A DNA stretch of 64,000 bases from assembly GCF_910580175.1 (NCBI RefSeq), contig NZ_CAJTXD010000003.1, positions 1 to 64,000 of the forward strand, read 5' to 3'. Positions within the stretch are counted from its first letter, which is position 1. Each line of letters begins with the position of its first letter. Below, in pieces: positions 53,973 through 62,948 of this stretch. This stretch comes from an uncultured Alistipes sp. GTDB taxonomy: Bacteria > Bacteroidota > Bacteroidia > Bacteroidales > Rikenellaceae. The notes under the pieces were generated by a model. The model had not been told where the DNA came from. It worked only from the letters and a program-made list of their open reading frames with translations, and searched no databases. Both the position numbers and the translations under genes were made by a program.

Positions 53973-55199
53973 ATGAGAAGAAACACATTCAAAATCTTGT
54001 TCTATGTGAACAAACAGCGCATGAAAGAGGGGCGTATTCCCGTTTACGCTCGTCTGACGGTGAACGGCCAAAGCACGTTCGTCAACTGCCGCGTAACCCT
54101 GCCGCTCGCCTTGTGGGATTCCAAAGCCAACAAGGCTGCCGGCAAAAGCCACGAGGCGCAGACGGTCAACCGTAAGTTGGAGCATATCCGCACTCAAATC
54201 GAGCGGCATTACCAGCGCATCTCCGACCGCGACGCCTACGTTACGGCCGAACGCGTAAAGCTGGCTTACCTCGGCATGGGCGAAGAGTATGAAACATTGC
54301 TGGAAGCGTTCGACAAGTTCAATCGCGACTTCAAACAGCATGTCGGCATAGACCGTGCTCAATCCACCTATCGCAAATACGACAACGTCCGCAAGCGGCT
54401 GGCGGAGTTTCTCGCCAACAAACTCCGTCGCAGGGATATTCCGTTGAAAGAGCTGACCGAGACATTCATTACCGATTATGACCTCTATCTGCGCGGAGAG
54501 AAAGGCTTGACGCCCTCATGCGTCTGCATCTATACCAAGCCGTTGAAGATGATCGTCACGAAAGCCCACAACGCGGGCATGATCGCCCGCAATCCGTTCG
54601 TGAACTACCACCCGAAGAAGACGACCAAAGAGCGCGGCTATCTGATCGAATCCGAGTTGCAGGCGTTGATGAACCACGAGTTCGCATTCGAGGGCTACGG
54701 CAAGGTGCGCGACCTATTTGTCTTCTCGTGCTTCACAGGCATGGCCCATGCCGACGTCAAGGGACTGACGCAGGAGATGATCCAACGCTCGTTCGACGGC
54801 GATCTGTGGATCGTCAAGAATCGGCAGAAGACCGCCACGCCGTTCAAAATCAAGCTGTGCGGCATTACCAAGCGCATCATCGCCCGTTACAAACGTGAGG
54901 TCGCGGGGACAAACCTCGTACTGCCCGTGCCCGACATCGCCTACTGCAACCGCGTATTGAAAAAGATCGCTGCGGAGGTCGGCATCGACAAGCCGATAAC
55001 TTATTACCAAAGGCGCCATACGTTCGCAACGACTAACGCGCTGGCGCAGGGCATCCGCATCGAGGTGGTTAGTCGGATGCTGGGGCACACGAACATCAAG
55101 ACGACCCAGATATATGCCAAAGTAACGGACGATATGCTGGCCAAAGGGTTCGATGAGATGGCCGACATCTATTCCGCAAAATACAGCCTCGCACGATGA
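53973..55199 (+). CDS. Tyrosine recombinase/integrase
   Basis: The 408-residue protein has the arm-type N-terminus (NKQRMKEGRIPVYARLTVNG), a core-binding domain (about 105-210) and the catalytic domain. The nucleophile Tyr and preceding His are present in MLGHTNIKTTQIYAKV, and RRHTFATT has the second Arg. The first catalytic Arg is absent: CFTGMAHADVKGL has Ala where others have Arg, a change known in the Bacteroidetes family. The His of the HxxR box is Tyr (YYQRRH). It probably served insertion or mobility of the neighbouring element; whether it is active is uncertain. Confidence 0.88.
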   Translation: MRRNTFKILFYVNKQRMKEGRIPVYARLTVNGQSTFVNCRVTLPLALWDSKANKAAGKSHEAQTVNRKLEHIRTQIERHYQRISDRDAYVTAERVKLAYLGMGEEYETLLEAFDKFNRDFKQHVGIDRAQSTYRKYDNVRKRLAEFLANKLRRRDIPLKELTETFITDYDLYLRGEKGLTPSCVCIYTKPLKMIVTKAHNAGMIARNPFVNYHPKKTTKERGYLIESELQALMNHEFAFEGYGKVRDLFVFSCFTGMAHADVKGLTQEMIQRSFDGDLWIVKNRQKTATPFKIKLCGITKRIIARYKREVAGTNLVLPVPDIAYCNRVLKKIAAEVGIDKPITYYQRRHTFATTNALAQGIRIEVVSRMLGHTNIKTTQIYAKVTDDMLAKGFDEMADIYSAKYSLAR

Positions 55200-55237
55200 A
55201 AAGAGAAATCGCAGTGGAGGGGGTTCACAGCTGCCGC

Positions 55238-55287
55238 CCCTTGTGCGCCCTATGGGATTTGGGAGGATCCCTCCAGGCGCACAAGGG
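55238..55287 (+). repeat. Nested inverted repeat 1 upstream of the relaxase
   Basis: CCCTTGTGCGCC (55238-55249) is the inverse of GGCGCACAAGGG (55276-55287). An inner GGAGG/CCTCC stem (about 55262-55274) sits in the loop. It lies 230 bp upstream of the mob gene. It could be a terminator of the integrase or part of the transfer origin. Confidence 0.6.
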
Positions 55288-55406
55288 CGGCGCGCTTGCG
55301 AGGTGTCGGGTCTCTTTCATCGGCCGCACCTGCTGACGGATACGACGGGGCACCGTCGCGGATCACTCGGCCGCTCCGCGCCCGCGCCTTTTTACAAAAG
55401 GCATAG

Positions 55407-55464
55407 CTTATTAGGGAATTTTCCGAGCCGCATGTCTTCGACACGCTGAAAATTCCCCAATAAG
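55407..55464 (+). repeat. Nested inverted repeat 2, candidate oriT
   Basis: A 17-bp arm (55407-55423, CTTATTAGGGAATTTTC) pairs with 55448-55464 with one mismatch. The loop holds TGTC-TTC-GACA. It ends 54 bp before the relaxase ATG. In Bacteroides mobilisable elements oriT lies just upstream of mob and contains inverted repeats, so this is the best oriT candidate in the window. Confidence 0.55.
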
Positions 55465-55518
55465 GCAAAGGTGCTTCGCCCCTCTGTACTCCCCGAACCC
55501 GCCAACACCTAAAACCAC

Positions 55519-56913
55519 ATGACTATGGGCTATGTCGTATTCCATATGCAGAAGAGCCGCGGAACCGACAGCGGAACCTCCGCCCACATCGAACGCAAAG
55601 TCAAACCGTCGAACGCCGACGAAGAACGCACGCACCTGAACCGTCGACTGGTCGAATATCCCGACGGAATACAAACTCGCACGCAGGCGATCCAGCACCG
55701 TTTGGAGACCGCAGGACTGACCCGCAAGGTCGGCAAGAACCAAGTGCGGGCGATACGCATCATGCTTTCGGGCAGTCCCGACGATATGCAGCGCATCGTG
55801 CGCGGAGGTCGGTTGGACGAATGGTGTGCCGACAACATGAAATACCTTGCCGCGACGTTCGGCAAGGAGAACATCGTTTCGGCCGACCTGCATCTGGATG
55901 AAACGTCGCCGCATATCCATGCGACACTTGTTCCGATCGTAACGACCGAACGGAAGCGCAGGAAGCAGGAGGAGCGGGCAACCAAACGCTACCGCATGAA
56001 ATCTGCCACCCGTCCTCGGTTGTGCGCCGACGAGGTCATGTCGCGCGTTAAACTGAAAGGGTATCAAGACACCTATGCCGCAGCGATGGCCAAATACGGA
56101 CTGCGACGCGGTATCGAAGGCTCCGAAGCTCGGCATGTCGGCACACAGCAGTTTTACCGAGAAGTGAAGGCAATGACCGATACGCTGAAAGCCGACGTAA
56201 CGGAATTGCAGAAACAGAAAGAGACAACACAGGAGGAATTGAACCGTGCGAAAAAGGAAGTGCACACCGAACGGCTGAAAGGGGCTACCACCGCAGCCGC
56301 CACCAACATTGCCGAAAGTGTCGGTGCGATATTCGGCAGCAACAGAGTCAAGACGCTGGAAAGGGAGAATATCGTCCTGCATCGGGAGGTAGTCACGCAT
56401 GAAGAGACCATCGAAGCCCTACAAGCCAAAATACTGACCATGCAAGCAGAACACAGCCGAGAATTGACGGCAATACAAGCACAACATACCACCGAGACAA
56501 CGAACCTGACGAAGCGACACGAAAAGGAAGTATCGCTACTGAAAGCGGCTCTCTCGAAAGCCATGAAGTGGTTCCTTTATTTCCGCGAGATGATCCGAAT
56601 GGAAAGCGTTTGCTTGATAGCCGGTTTCGACGACGAACAAACCTCTACACTTATCAAGGGCAAACCGCTTAAATATAGCGGCAAGCTATACTCCGAAGAA
56701 CACAACTGCAAATTCTGGGTCGAACGAGTAACGGCGCAAATAACGCCCGATCCGACCAACAAACGAAAGCTGCAACTAAACATCAACGAAATACCGTTTG
56801 GAACGTGGTGCAGAGAAAAGTTCGAGAAACTAGAGATACCTTTTGCCAACCCATGCAGAGGCAACAAAAATATGAAGGGCCAAAACTTTGAACCTATTTT
56901 GCCCCTAATATGA
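55519..56913 (+). CDS. MobV-family relaxase (plasmid recombination/mobilisation protein)
   Basis: The 464-residue protein belongs to the Mob/Pre relaxases that nick oriT and lead DNA into a recipient. The N-terminus reads VVFHMQKSRG and IERKVKPSNADEERTHLNRR. The metal-binding three-His motif ADLHLDETSPHIHATLVPI is present near residue 122. A long coiled coil (about 220-330) and a C-terminal region of unknown fold follow. It has no own conjugation genes nearby, so it would need a helper. It lies 320 bp downstream of the integrase. Confidence 0.9.
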   Translation: MTMGYVVFHMQKSRGTDSGTSAHIERKVKPSNADEERTHLNRRLVEYPDGIQTRTQAIQHRLETAGLTRKVGKNQVRAIRIMLSGSPDDMQRIVRGGRLDEWCADNMKYLAATFGKENIVSADLHLDETSPHIHATLVPIVTTERKRRKQEERATKRYRMKSATRPRLCADEVMSRVKLKGYQDTYAAAMAKYGLRRGIEGSEARHVGTQQFYREVKAMTDTLKADVTELQKQKETTQEELNRAKKEVHTERLKGATTAAATNIAESVGAIFGSNRVKTLERENIVLHREVVTHEETIEALQAKILTMQAEHSRELTAIQAQHTTETTNLTKRHEKEVSLLKAALSKAMKWFLYFREMIRMESVCLIAGFDDEQTSTLIKGKPLKYSGKLYSEEHNCKFWVERVTAQITPDPTNKRKLQLNINEIPFGTWCREKFEKLEIPFANPCRGNKNMKGQNFEPILPLI

Positions 56914-57038
56914 TAGTGGATTATCGTGGCTTTTTATACTTTTTTGCTATAAATCTAATCTCTACAATAGAAACGATGCTCATAATAGATTCAATAAAAA
57001 ATCTTGAAAGTTATTCTCTGCACAGGCGTTATTGTACA

Positions 57039-59156
57039 TTATATATTCGCTAAAAAATGTTTAATTTTATCATTGATGATTGAAGACCTAATGTCATCGT
57101 ATTTTACACCTAGTTCCATGGCCATCTTTTCGAGATCAATGAAATATAACATTTCTTTAGAGTATAAAATTCCTTTTTCAATTAGCGCATCCAATACTTT
57201 TTTCCCAATATTACTATTCCCGATTCTATTATCAATCTTATCCTTATATCTAGCTAAATCCCCTTTACTATGTGAGCGGAACATTAGAAGTAAACGACGC
57301 ATTTTCTGATATTTGTCTTGGATATCAGTCGGAATACTGTCCTCAAGTGCATGTGCACTATATTGCACAAAAGGGTAAGAGAGTTGGTTTTTACAAATTA
57401 ATTGAAACTGTTTTCCATCCATACGTCCCTTATTTGTTAAAATTGGGAGCGTCCCGTTGTTACCACATTTTACACAAAAATTATTACATTCAAGAACGAC
57501 GCTTTCATCATGCACTCCAGCATTTAATAATATTTCCGATGCTGTACACTCAATTGTATTGCATTTGATATATGCAGGAGGAGTACAATCGACTTTATCA
57601 GCTGAAATACCAACCGTCACAGGCAAGTCAATCGTCATATTATTGATTTCAGTCCCTACATAAAGGGTATCTGCACAATTCGTATATACGGAATAAGAAT
57701 AATCATCGGTCGTAATTCCAGCTTTGAAAAACTCCAATTCACAAATAATATCCTTCGTACTTTTATCAACCTTCTGAACCGTTAATTCCATAGATGAGTA
57801 GTGCCCCTTTTTATCCAATGCTTTTAACGATTCAAATAAATAAGGGATAAACTCTTTGTCAATAGTCCTATTCTTATCTGCCAGTTCGTCGTAAATATAA
57901 AAGAGCATGTATGCATTTCTAAATGAACTTTTTAAATATTGGAATACATAATCCTTATATTTCGTTATTTTAATCAGCCTTGCAATTATATAACTCTCGA
58001 AAACTACATTCTGAATCTTCCCATTAGATAAAAATGGATGCTCATTCAACCATGACGATATTTGCTTATTATACTCGATATCAAAGTACGTATCATGGGT
58101 AACAGGAATATTCAGATTAATATTCAATTGTTTACACAATAATCTAATACACTGTTCTTCTATTGAATATGCATTTTTAAATGCCATGTCTTTAAACGAA
58201 TCATCTCGATTATTTAAAAGTTGTGGCAAGAGGATCTCATTGATTTTATCCTCTTTATCTCGTTTAAGAATTTCTTCAATAATATCAATAACTAATTTTA
58301 CATTTTGCCGATTGTTTGATTTTAAATCTTCCAATAATGCATGATAGTTATTGTTTCTATTCAGCAAGGTTGATATGGCAAGCAATACTGGAGCGTAACC
58401 AATGAATTGTAAATATTGTTTATGATTAATCTCTGACTGATTTTTGAAAAAACCTCCAATTGCGTCAACAATATAATCTCGAACAGCTTTATACTGTTCA
58501 ACAAAGCGCTCTTTTGCTTCTGATTCAACATGTTTGTCAATAAATACTTTGGCTGAATCTATAGTAAAAGGCTCTATTTGCAAAAAGGCAACTTTAACCC
58601 CTTGTTCTTCAAAATATAGTGTTGCCAATTCTACTACATTCGTTCTCCCTAGCAAGACAAAAGGTGTTCCTTGAGCCGTTGCAGCAATCTTTACAATATT
58701 ATCCAAGAAAGCATAGAAACCGTCAACAGTAGTCTTAATATACCCTTCGTCCAATGCGTCTATAATCATTGAAGCTTTCCCTGTTTGCAGCTTTTGTGAA
58801 TAATCCGTAAAATCAGATAGCTCCATACTATTGAAAAGCAAACCTGTTAATGAATTGCTAGCTACTGGGTCGTGTTTGCTTAAGTCGAAAATAGGGATAC
58901 CTAATTCATTTGACAGATTCTCTGTCAAACAGGTTTTTCCTGTAGCTCCAGCAGCAGAAATAAGCACAATAGTGGCATTCTCAAACGAAGTCCCCTCTAT
59001 ATCCTGCTGTGAAAATATAGGTTCTACATATTTAGGATTAAGAGTATCAATTATCTTTAATGAACTATTTTGAGCTATTGAATAGGTAAATTTATCTAGA
59101 ATAAATGTATTGAGTTTGTTCTTCAATTTAAATAAACTAATAGTATTGTCTGCCAT
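57039..59156 (-). CDS. Orphan P-loop NTPase of unknown function, AT-rich
   Basis: The 705-residue protein (start at 59156; an ATG at 59183 is also possible) has a P-loop (GATGKT, Lys near 74) and a Walker B-like IIDALDE near residue 132. It also has a sensor-like LLGRTNVVEL and a helical middle. A Cys-rich beta-looking section (about 540-590, ECNNFCVKCGNNG) and a C-terminal winged-helix-like end follow. The layout resembles STAND/NACHT-type NTPases, many of which act in phage defence, but I recognise no named family. Its DNA is much more AT-rich than its neighbours, so it was acquired separately. It lies between the mobilisation module and a restriction system on the minus strand. Confidence 0.8.
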   Translation of the reverse strand: MADNTISLFKLKNKLNTFILDKFTYSIAQNSSLKIIDTLNPKYVEPIFSQQDIEGTSFENATIVLISAAGATGKTCLTENLSNELGIPIFDLSKHDPVASNSLTGLLFNSMELSDFTDYSQKLQTGKASMIIDALDEGYIKTTVDGFYAFLDNIVKIAATAQGTPFVLLGRTNVVELATLYFEEQGVKVAFLQIEPFTIDSAKVFIDKHVESEAKERFVEQYKAVRDYIVDAIGGFFKNQSEINHKQYLQFIGYAPVLLAISTLLNRNNNYHALLEDLKSNNRQNVKLVIDIIEEILKRDKEDKINEILLPQLLNNRDDSFKDMAFKNAYSIEEQCIRLLCKQLNINLNIPVTHDTYFDIEYNKQISSWLNEHPFLSNGKIQNVVFESYIIARLIKITKYKDYVFQYLKSSFRNAYMLFYIYDELADKNRTIDKEFIPYLFESLKALDKKGHYSSMELTVQKVDKSTKDIICELEFFKAGITTDDYSYSVYTNCADTLYVGTEINNMTIDLPVTVGISADKVDCTPPAYIKCNTIECTASEILLNAGVHDESVVLECNNFCVKCGNNGTLPILTNKGRMDGKQFQLICKNQLSYPFVQYSAHALEDSIPTDIQDKYQKMRRLLLMFRSHSKGDLARYKDKIDNRIGNSNIGKKVLDALIEKGILYSKEMLYFIDLEKMAMELGVKYDDIRSSIINDKIKHFLANI

Positions 59157-59240
59157 AACTATTGATTTGGAATTAGTGATCAAAAATAATAAAAATAACT
59201 ATTACTTTTTATCAGTAAGAAATATTGATTATTATGCAGT

Positions 59241-62200
59241 TTATGATATTATACTCCAGAACCGATTGAAGAACGCGGTCAGCCGTTCGATGACAGCTTC
59301 GCGCTTCTTCGTGCGGTCGCCAGTGGGCGTAAAACGGGAGACGGGCGGTAGGACTTTGGTTATAGCCGTCCCCGTCGTTTGTACGAATCCGTCGCGGAAA
59401 GCATTGTCCATGAATTTGTATGCCTCGTCGTGATTCAAGTTTTCGTCGGCAATGATCCGGTCCAGCTCGGCACGACGCTGCTCCTCGACATAAGCGAGCC
59501 AATCCTCGTCCACATCGGAATCGGGTGTCAGGGATTCGATGAAACGCTCGATTAGCTCTTTCTTGTTGCGCAGATCAACGCTCGAATCAATCGCCTTGCG
59601 AATCAACACGATAATCTCTTTGTCCTGCAAGTGTTCTTGGTGGTATTTACGGATCAACGACAGGATATAGTCGATATTGATCTCCACCTGCTTGATAAGC
59701 TCCATTTCGAAGACAAGATCTTCGTTGATATGTTCCGCTTCGTGCTTCTGCGGTCGGAACTCGTTGTAAAGGTCGATATAGGCGCTGTGGTAATCCTGCA
59801 CGTCTCGCTCGCTCAGAATTTCGCGTCCGGCGAAAGCGTCGAATGTCGATAGGATATTCCGCAACTTCAAAATCGCCCCGTAAAGCCATACGAAATTCTT
59901 TTTGTTCTGCTCTCCTACAATCTGTTCCCCGACGGGATATTTCGACTGCAACTCGGCAACTAATTCGGCATAACCGCGAATCTCTTTGTCGCTCTGCGTG
60001 TATCCGTTGTAATACTCGTCGAAGGTTTTGAGCAGCACGATGCCTGCCGCCTCCTTGTCTCCGAACAGGGCGAGACTTTCGTTCGTAGCCGTTTCGAGGT
60101 TGCGGAAACATACGATGTTGCCGAAGGTCTTTATCGAGTTCAGGATGCGGTTCGTGCGCGAATAGGCCTGCAACAGCCCGTGCATCCGCAGGTTCTTGTC
60201 GACCCACAGCGTGTTGAGCGTTGTTGCGTCGAAGCCCGTCAGGAACATATTGACGACGATGAGCAAATCCAGCTCCCTGTTCTTCATGCGGAGCGAGACG
60301 TCTTTGTAATAGTTCTGGAACTTGTCGCTCGACGTATCGTAGGAGGTCGAGAACATCGCATTGTAATCCTCGATGGCACTTTCGAGAAAATCGCGCGAAC
60401 TTCGGTCCAGACCGCTCGTATCTTCGGGGTTTTCGTCGATAATGAAGTCGTCCGCATCTTCGTTCACACCGAAACTATATATAGTCGCCACTTTCAGACT
60501 CTGCGCGCTCGGCAATTCCGCCATCTGCCGTTTGAACTCGGCGTAATACATCTTCGCCGTTTCGATGGAGGAGACGGCGAAAATCGAATTGAAACCTGTC
60601 AGACGAGTCCGCTGTTTGACCTCTTTTACCTTATTACGACGACCAGCCGATGCTACCTCGCCGACATTGGTCACGGCATGGAACTCATACGATTTTGCGG
60701 AGCGTTTCGTCTTCTGGTTGAAATGTCGGAGAATGTAGGCGACGATATTGGCGATGCGCCGTTTGTGCGCCAAAGCCTCCTCGCGGGCTATGTCCCACAC
60801 CATCGAGTTTTCAATCTCCTCTTTCTCTTTAATGGTGCGGATATATTCTATGCGGAACGGCAGCACGTTCTTGTCGTTGATGGCATCGACGATCGTGTAG
60901 GTGTGCAACTGTTCGCCGAAAGCCTGGGCGGTCGTCCGCAGGTCGGGCTTGCCGCCGCTTACGGCATTCTTAGCGAAAATGGGCGTACCCGTGAAGCCGA
61001 AAAGGAAATAGCGTTTGAATTTTCGGGTAATGGCCGTGTGCATATCCCCGAACTGCGAGCGGTGGCACTCGTCGAAGATGATGACGATTTTTTGCTGGAA
61101 CACGGGGTGTTCCGCATGGTGCCCGATGAAGACCGAAAGTTTCTGAATCGTCGTGATGATGATCCTCGCCGCCGGATCCTCCAACTGACGTTTCAGAATC
61201 GCCGTGCTCGTATTGCTGTTGGCCGCCCCGCGCTCGAATTTGTCGTACTCGCGCATCGTCTGGTAGTCGAGGTCTTTGCGGTCGACCACGAACAGCACCT
61301 TGTCGATGTAGGGCAGTCGGCTCGCCAACTGCGCCGTCTTGAACGAGGTGAGCGTCTTGCCGCTGCCCGTCGTATGCCAGATGTATCCGCCGCCCTCGAC
61401 CGTGCCGTACAGTTTGTAGTTGTCGGCGATATGGATCTTGCTCAAAATACGCTCCGTCGCCACGACCTGATAGGGGCGCATGACGAGCAGCAGCCGGTCG
61501 GAACTGAATACACAATATCGGGTCAGCAGATTGAGCAGCGTATGTTTGGCGAAGAACGTGCGGCCGAACCCCATCAGGTCGGTAATCGGCCGGTTGTTGG
61601 CATCGGCCCACCACGAGGTGAACTCGAAGCTGTTGCTCGTCTGTTTGCTCTTGGATTTGTTGCTGTTCAATGCCTCCTTGATGTGGCTTTGGCGTGTCGT
61701 ATTGCTGTAATACTTGGTGTAGGTTCCGTTCGATATGACGAACAGCTGTACATATTCGAACAGCCCGCTGCCTGCCCAGAAACTCTCCCTCTGGTAACGG
61801 TCGATCTGGTTGAAAGCCTCCCGGATGTCGACGCCGCGGCGTTTCAGTTCGACATGCACCAACGGCAGACCGTTTACCAGTACGGTAACGTCGTAACGAT
61901 TGGGACGTGCACCGTTGTCCACCTCGTATTGGTTGATGACCTGCAATGAGTTGTTGTGGATATTGCCTTTATCGAGCAGGTAGATATTCTTGACCGTTCC
62001 GTCGTCGCGCGTCAGCAGCTGCACATGATCCTCCTGAATGATTGCGGTCTTTTCGACGATTCCGCTGTTCTTGTTGGCGATACAACCCGTAAAGAACCGC
62101 GACCACTCCGCATCGGTAAAGGTATAACCGTTGAGTTTTTCCAACTGTCGGCGCAGGTTGGCGACCAACTCCGTCTCGGTGCGAAACGGCAAATAATCGT

Positions 62201-62342
62201 AGGCCTGCCCTTCCAACAGAGCGACAAACGCCCGTTCGAGTTCGGCTTCCGACTGATACTCTTTTTCCGTGCGGTACTCGGCTCGGTAATCACTGACGAC
62301 CGTACTTTCGGGATTCTCAGCTACAAGGTTGTATCTCACCAT
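59241..62342 (-). CDS. hsdR: Type I restriction enzyme, R subunit
   Basis: HsdR cuts DNA after ATP-driven translocation. The 1033-residue protein has the N-terminal endonuclease domain (RYDVTVLVNGLPLVHVELKR, giving D...ExK), and the helicase motifs GSGKTLTSFKTA (Walker A) and IIFDECHRSQFG (DEAD-like). Helicase domain 2 has FLTGFDATTLNTLWVDKNL, and a C-terminal coupling region completes it. The start overlaps the end of hsdS by 26 bp. It is the last gene of the restriction operon. Confidence 0.94.
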   Translation of the reverse strand: MVRYNLVAENPESTVVSDYRAEYRTEKEYQSEAELERAFVALLEGQAYDYLPFRTETELVANLRRQLEKLNGYTFTDAEWSRFFTGCIANKNSGIVEKTAIIQEDHVQLLTRDDGTVKNIYLLDKGNIHNNSLQVINQYEVDNGARPNRYDVTVLVNGLPLVHVELKRRGVDIREAFNQIDRYQRESFWAGSGLFEYVQLFVISNGTYTKYYSNTTRQSHIKEALNSNKSKSKQTSNSFEFTSWWADANNRPITDLMGFGRTFFAKHTLLNLLTRYCVFSSDRLLLVMRPYQVVATERILSKIHIADNYKLYGTVEGGGYIWHTTGSGKTLTSFKTAQLASRLPYIDKVLFVVDRKDLDYQTMREYDKFERGAANSNTSTAILKRQLEDPAARIIITTIQKLSVFIGHHAEHPVFQQKIVIIFDECHRSQFGDMHTAITRKFKRYFLFGFTGTPIFAKNAVSGGKPDLRTTAQAFGEQLHTYTIVDAINDKNVLPFRIEYIRTIKEKEEIENSMVWDIAREEALAHKRRIANIVAYILRHFNQKTKRSAKSYEFHAVTNVGEVASAGRRNKVKEVKQRTRLTGFNSIFAVSSIETAKMYYAEFKRQMAELPSAQSLKVATIYSFGVNEDADDFIIDENPEDTSGLDRSSRDFLESAIEDYNAMFSTSYDTSSDKFQNYYKDVSLRMKNRELDLLIVVNMFLTGFDATTLNTLWVDKNLRMHGLLQAYSRTNRILNSIKTFGNIVCFRNLETATNESLALFGDKEAAGIVLLKTFDEYYNGYTQSDKEIRGYAELVAELQSKYPVGEQIVGEQNKKNFVWLYGAILKLRNILSTFDAFAGREILSERDVQDYHSAYIDLYNEFRPQKHEAEHINEDLVFEMELIKQVEINIDYILSLIRKYHQEHLQDKEIIVLIRKAIDSSVDLRNKKELIERFIESLTPDSDVDEDWLAYVEEQRRAELDRIIADENLNHDEAYKFMDNAFRDGFVQTTGTAITKVLPPVSRFTPTGDRTKKREAVIERLTAFFNRFWSIIS

Positions 62343-62922
62343 TTTCTTTGCGCTTAAAGGTCAGTAGTTTGTCTCTGTAATACTCGTATTGCTGCCGTCG
62401 GGCAGCAATCTCGGCGGGCAGGCCCTCCGAAATATCGTTTACTAAAGTCTCGAACTTGTCCAGTATGGCGACGATGCGATGCTGCTCTTCCATTGGCGGG
62501 ATAGGAATTACAATCTCTCCGAACCGCTTTTTCGATACATTGAAACGAGTAACGCCGCTTGCCGTCTTCGTTATCTGTTTTCGTATATTTTCACTACGAA
62601 ATAAGAATTTCATAAAATCGGGCAATAACAATTTTTTGTCATACATCCGAAACCCGAAACAAAAACTATTAAGGTATAAATTTTCACACGGCTCGGTCAT
62701 GACCGAAGACATTCCGCAATCGTCGGGTGTTTCTGACGAACCCGTAAATACGACATCGCCGTACTCTATTTTGTTTTGCTTCTCTCCGTTTGCAATTTTA
62801 ACCGTATCATGTATATCGGTGTCTATCGCAATATTGGAATAGACATTCATATAAGTTACGAACTTGGCATTGCCATCCGTAAAATCACTCTTGCATTTAC
62901 CCGTAAGTCCGCCGTAAAACAC
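62317..62922 (-). CDS. hsdS: Type I specificity subunit HsdS, second target-recognition half
   Basis: The 201-residue open frame starts at a GTG, but the frame is open upstream to the G tract at 62965-62972 and reads like the beginning of a TRD (CKLGDLGVFYGG). It contains VTRFNVSKKRFGEIVIPIPPMEEQ and the conserved helix RRQQYEYYRDKLLTFK. It is the C-terminal half of a specificity subunit that is out of frame with the first half in this sequence. With six or nine G in the tract both halves would form one protein of about 425 residues, a usual HsdS size. Confidence 0.85.
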   Translation of the reverse strand: MFYGGLTGKCKSDFTDGNAKFVTYMNVYSNIAIDTDIHDTVKIANGEKQNKIEYGDVVFTGSSETPDDCGMSSVMTEPCENLYLNSFCFGFRMYDKKLLLPDFMKFLFRSENIRKQITKTASGVTRFNVSKKRFGEIVIPIPPMEEQHRIVAILDKFETLVNDISEGLPAEIAARRQQYEYYRDKLLTFKRKENGEIQPCS

Positions 62923-62948
62923 GCCTAAATCGCCTAATTTACACCATT

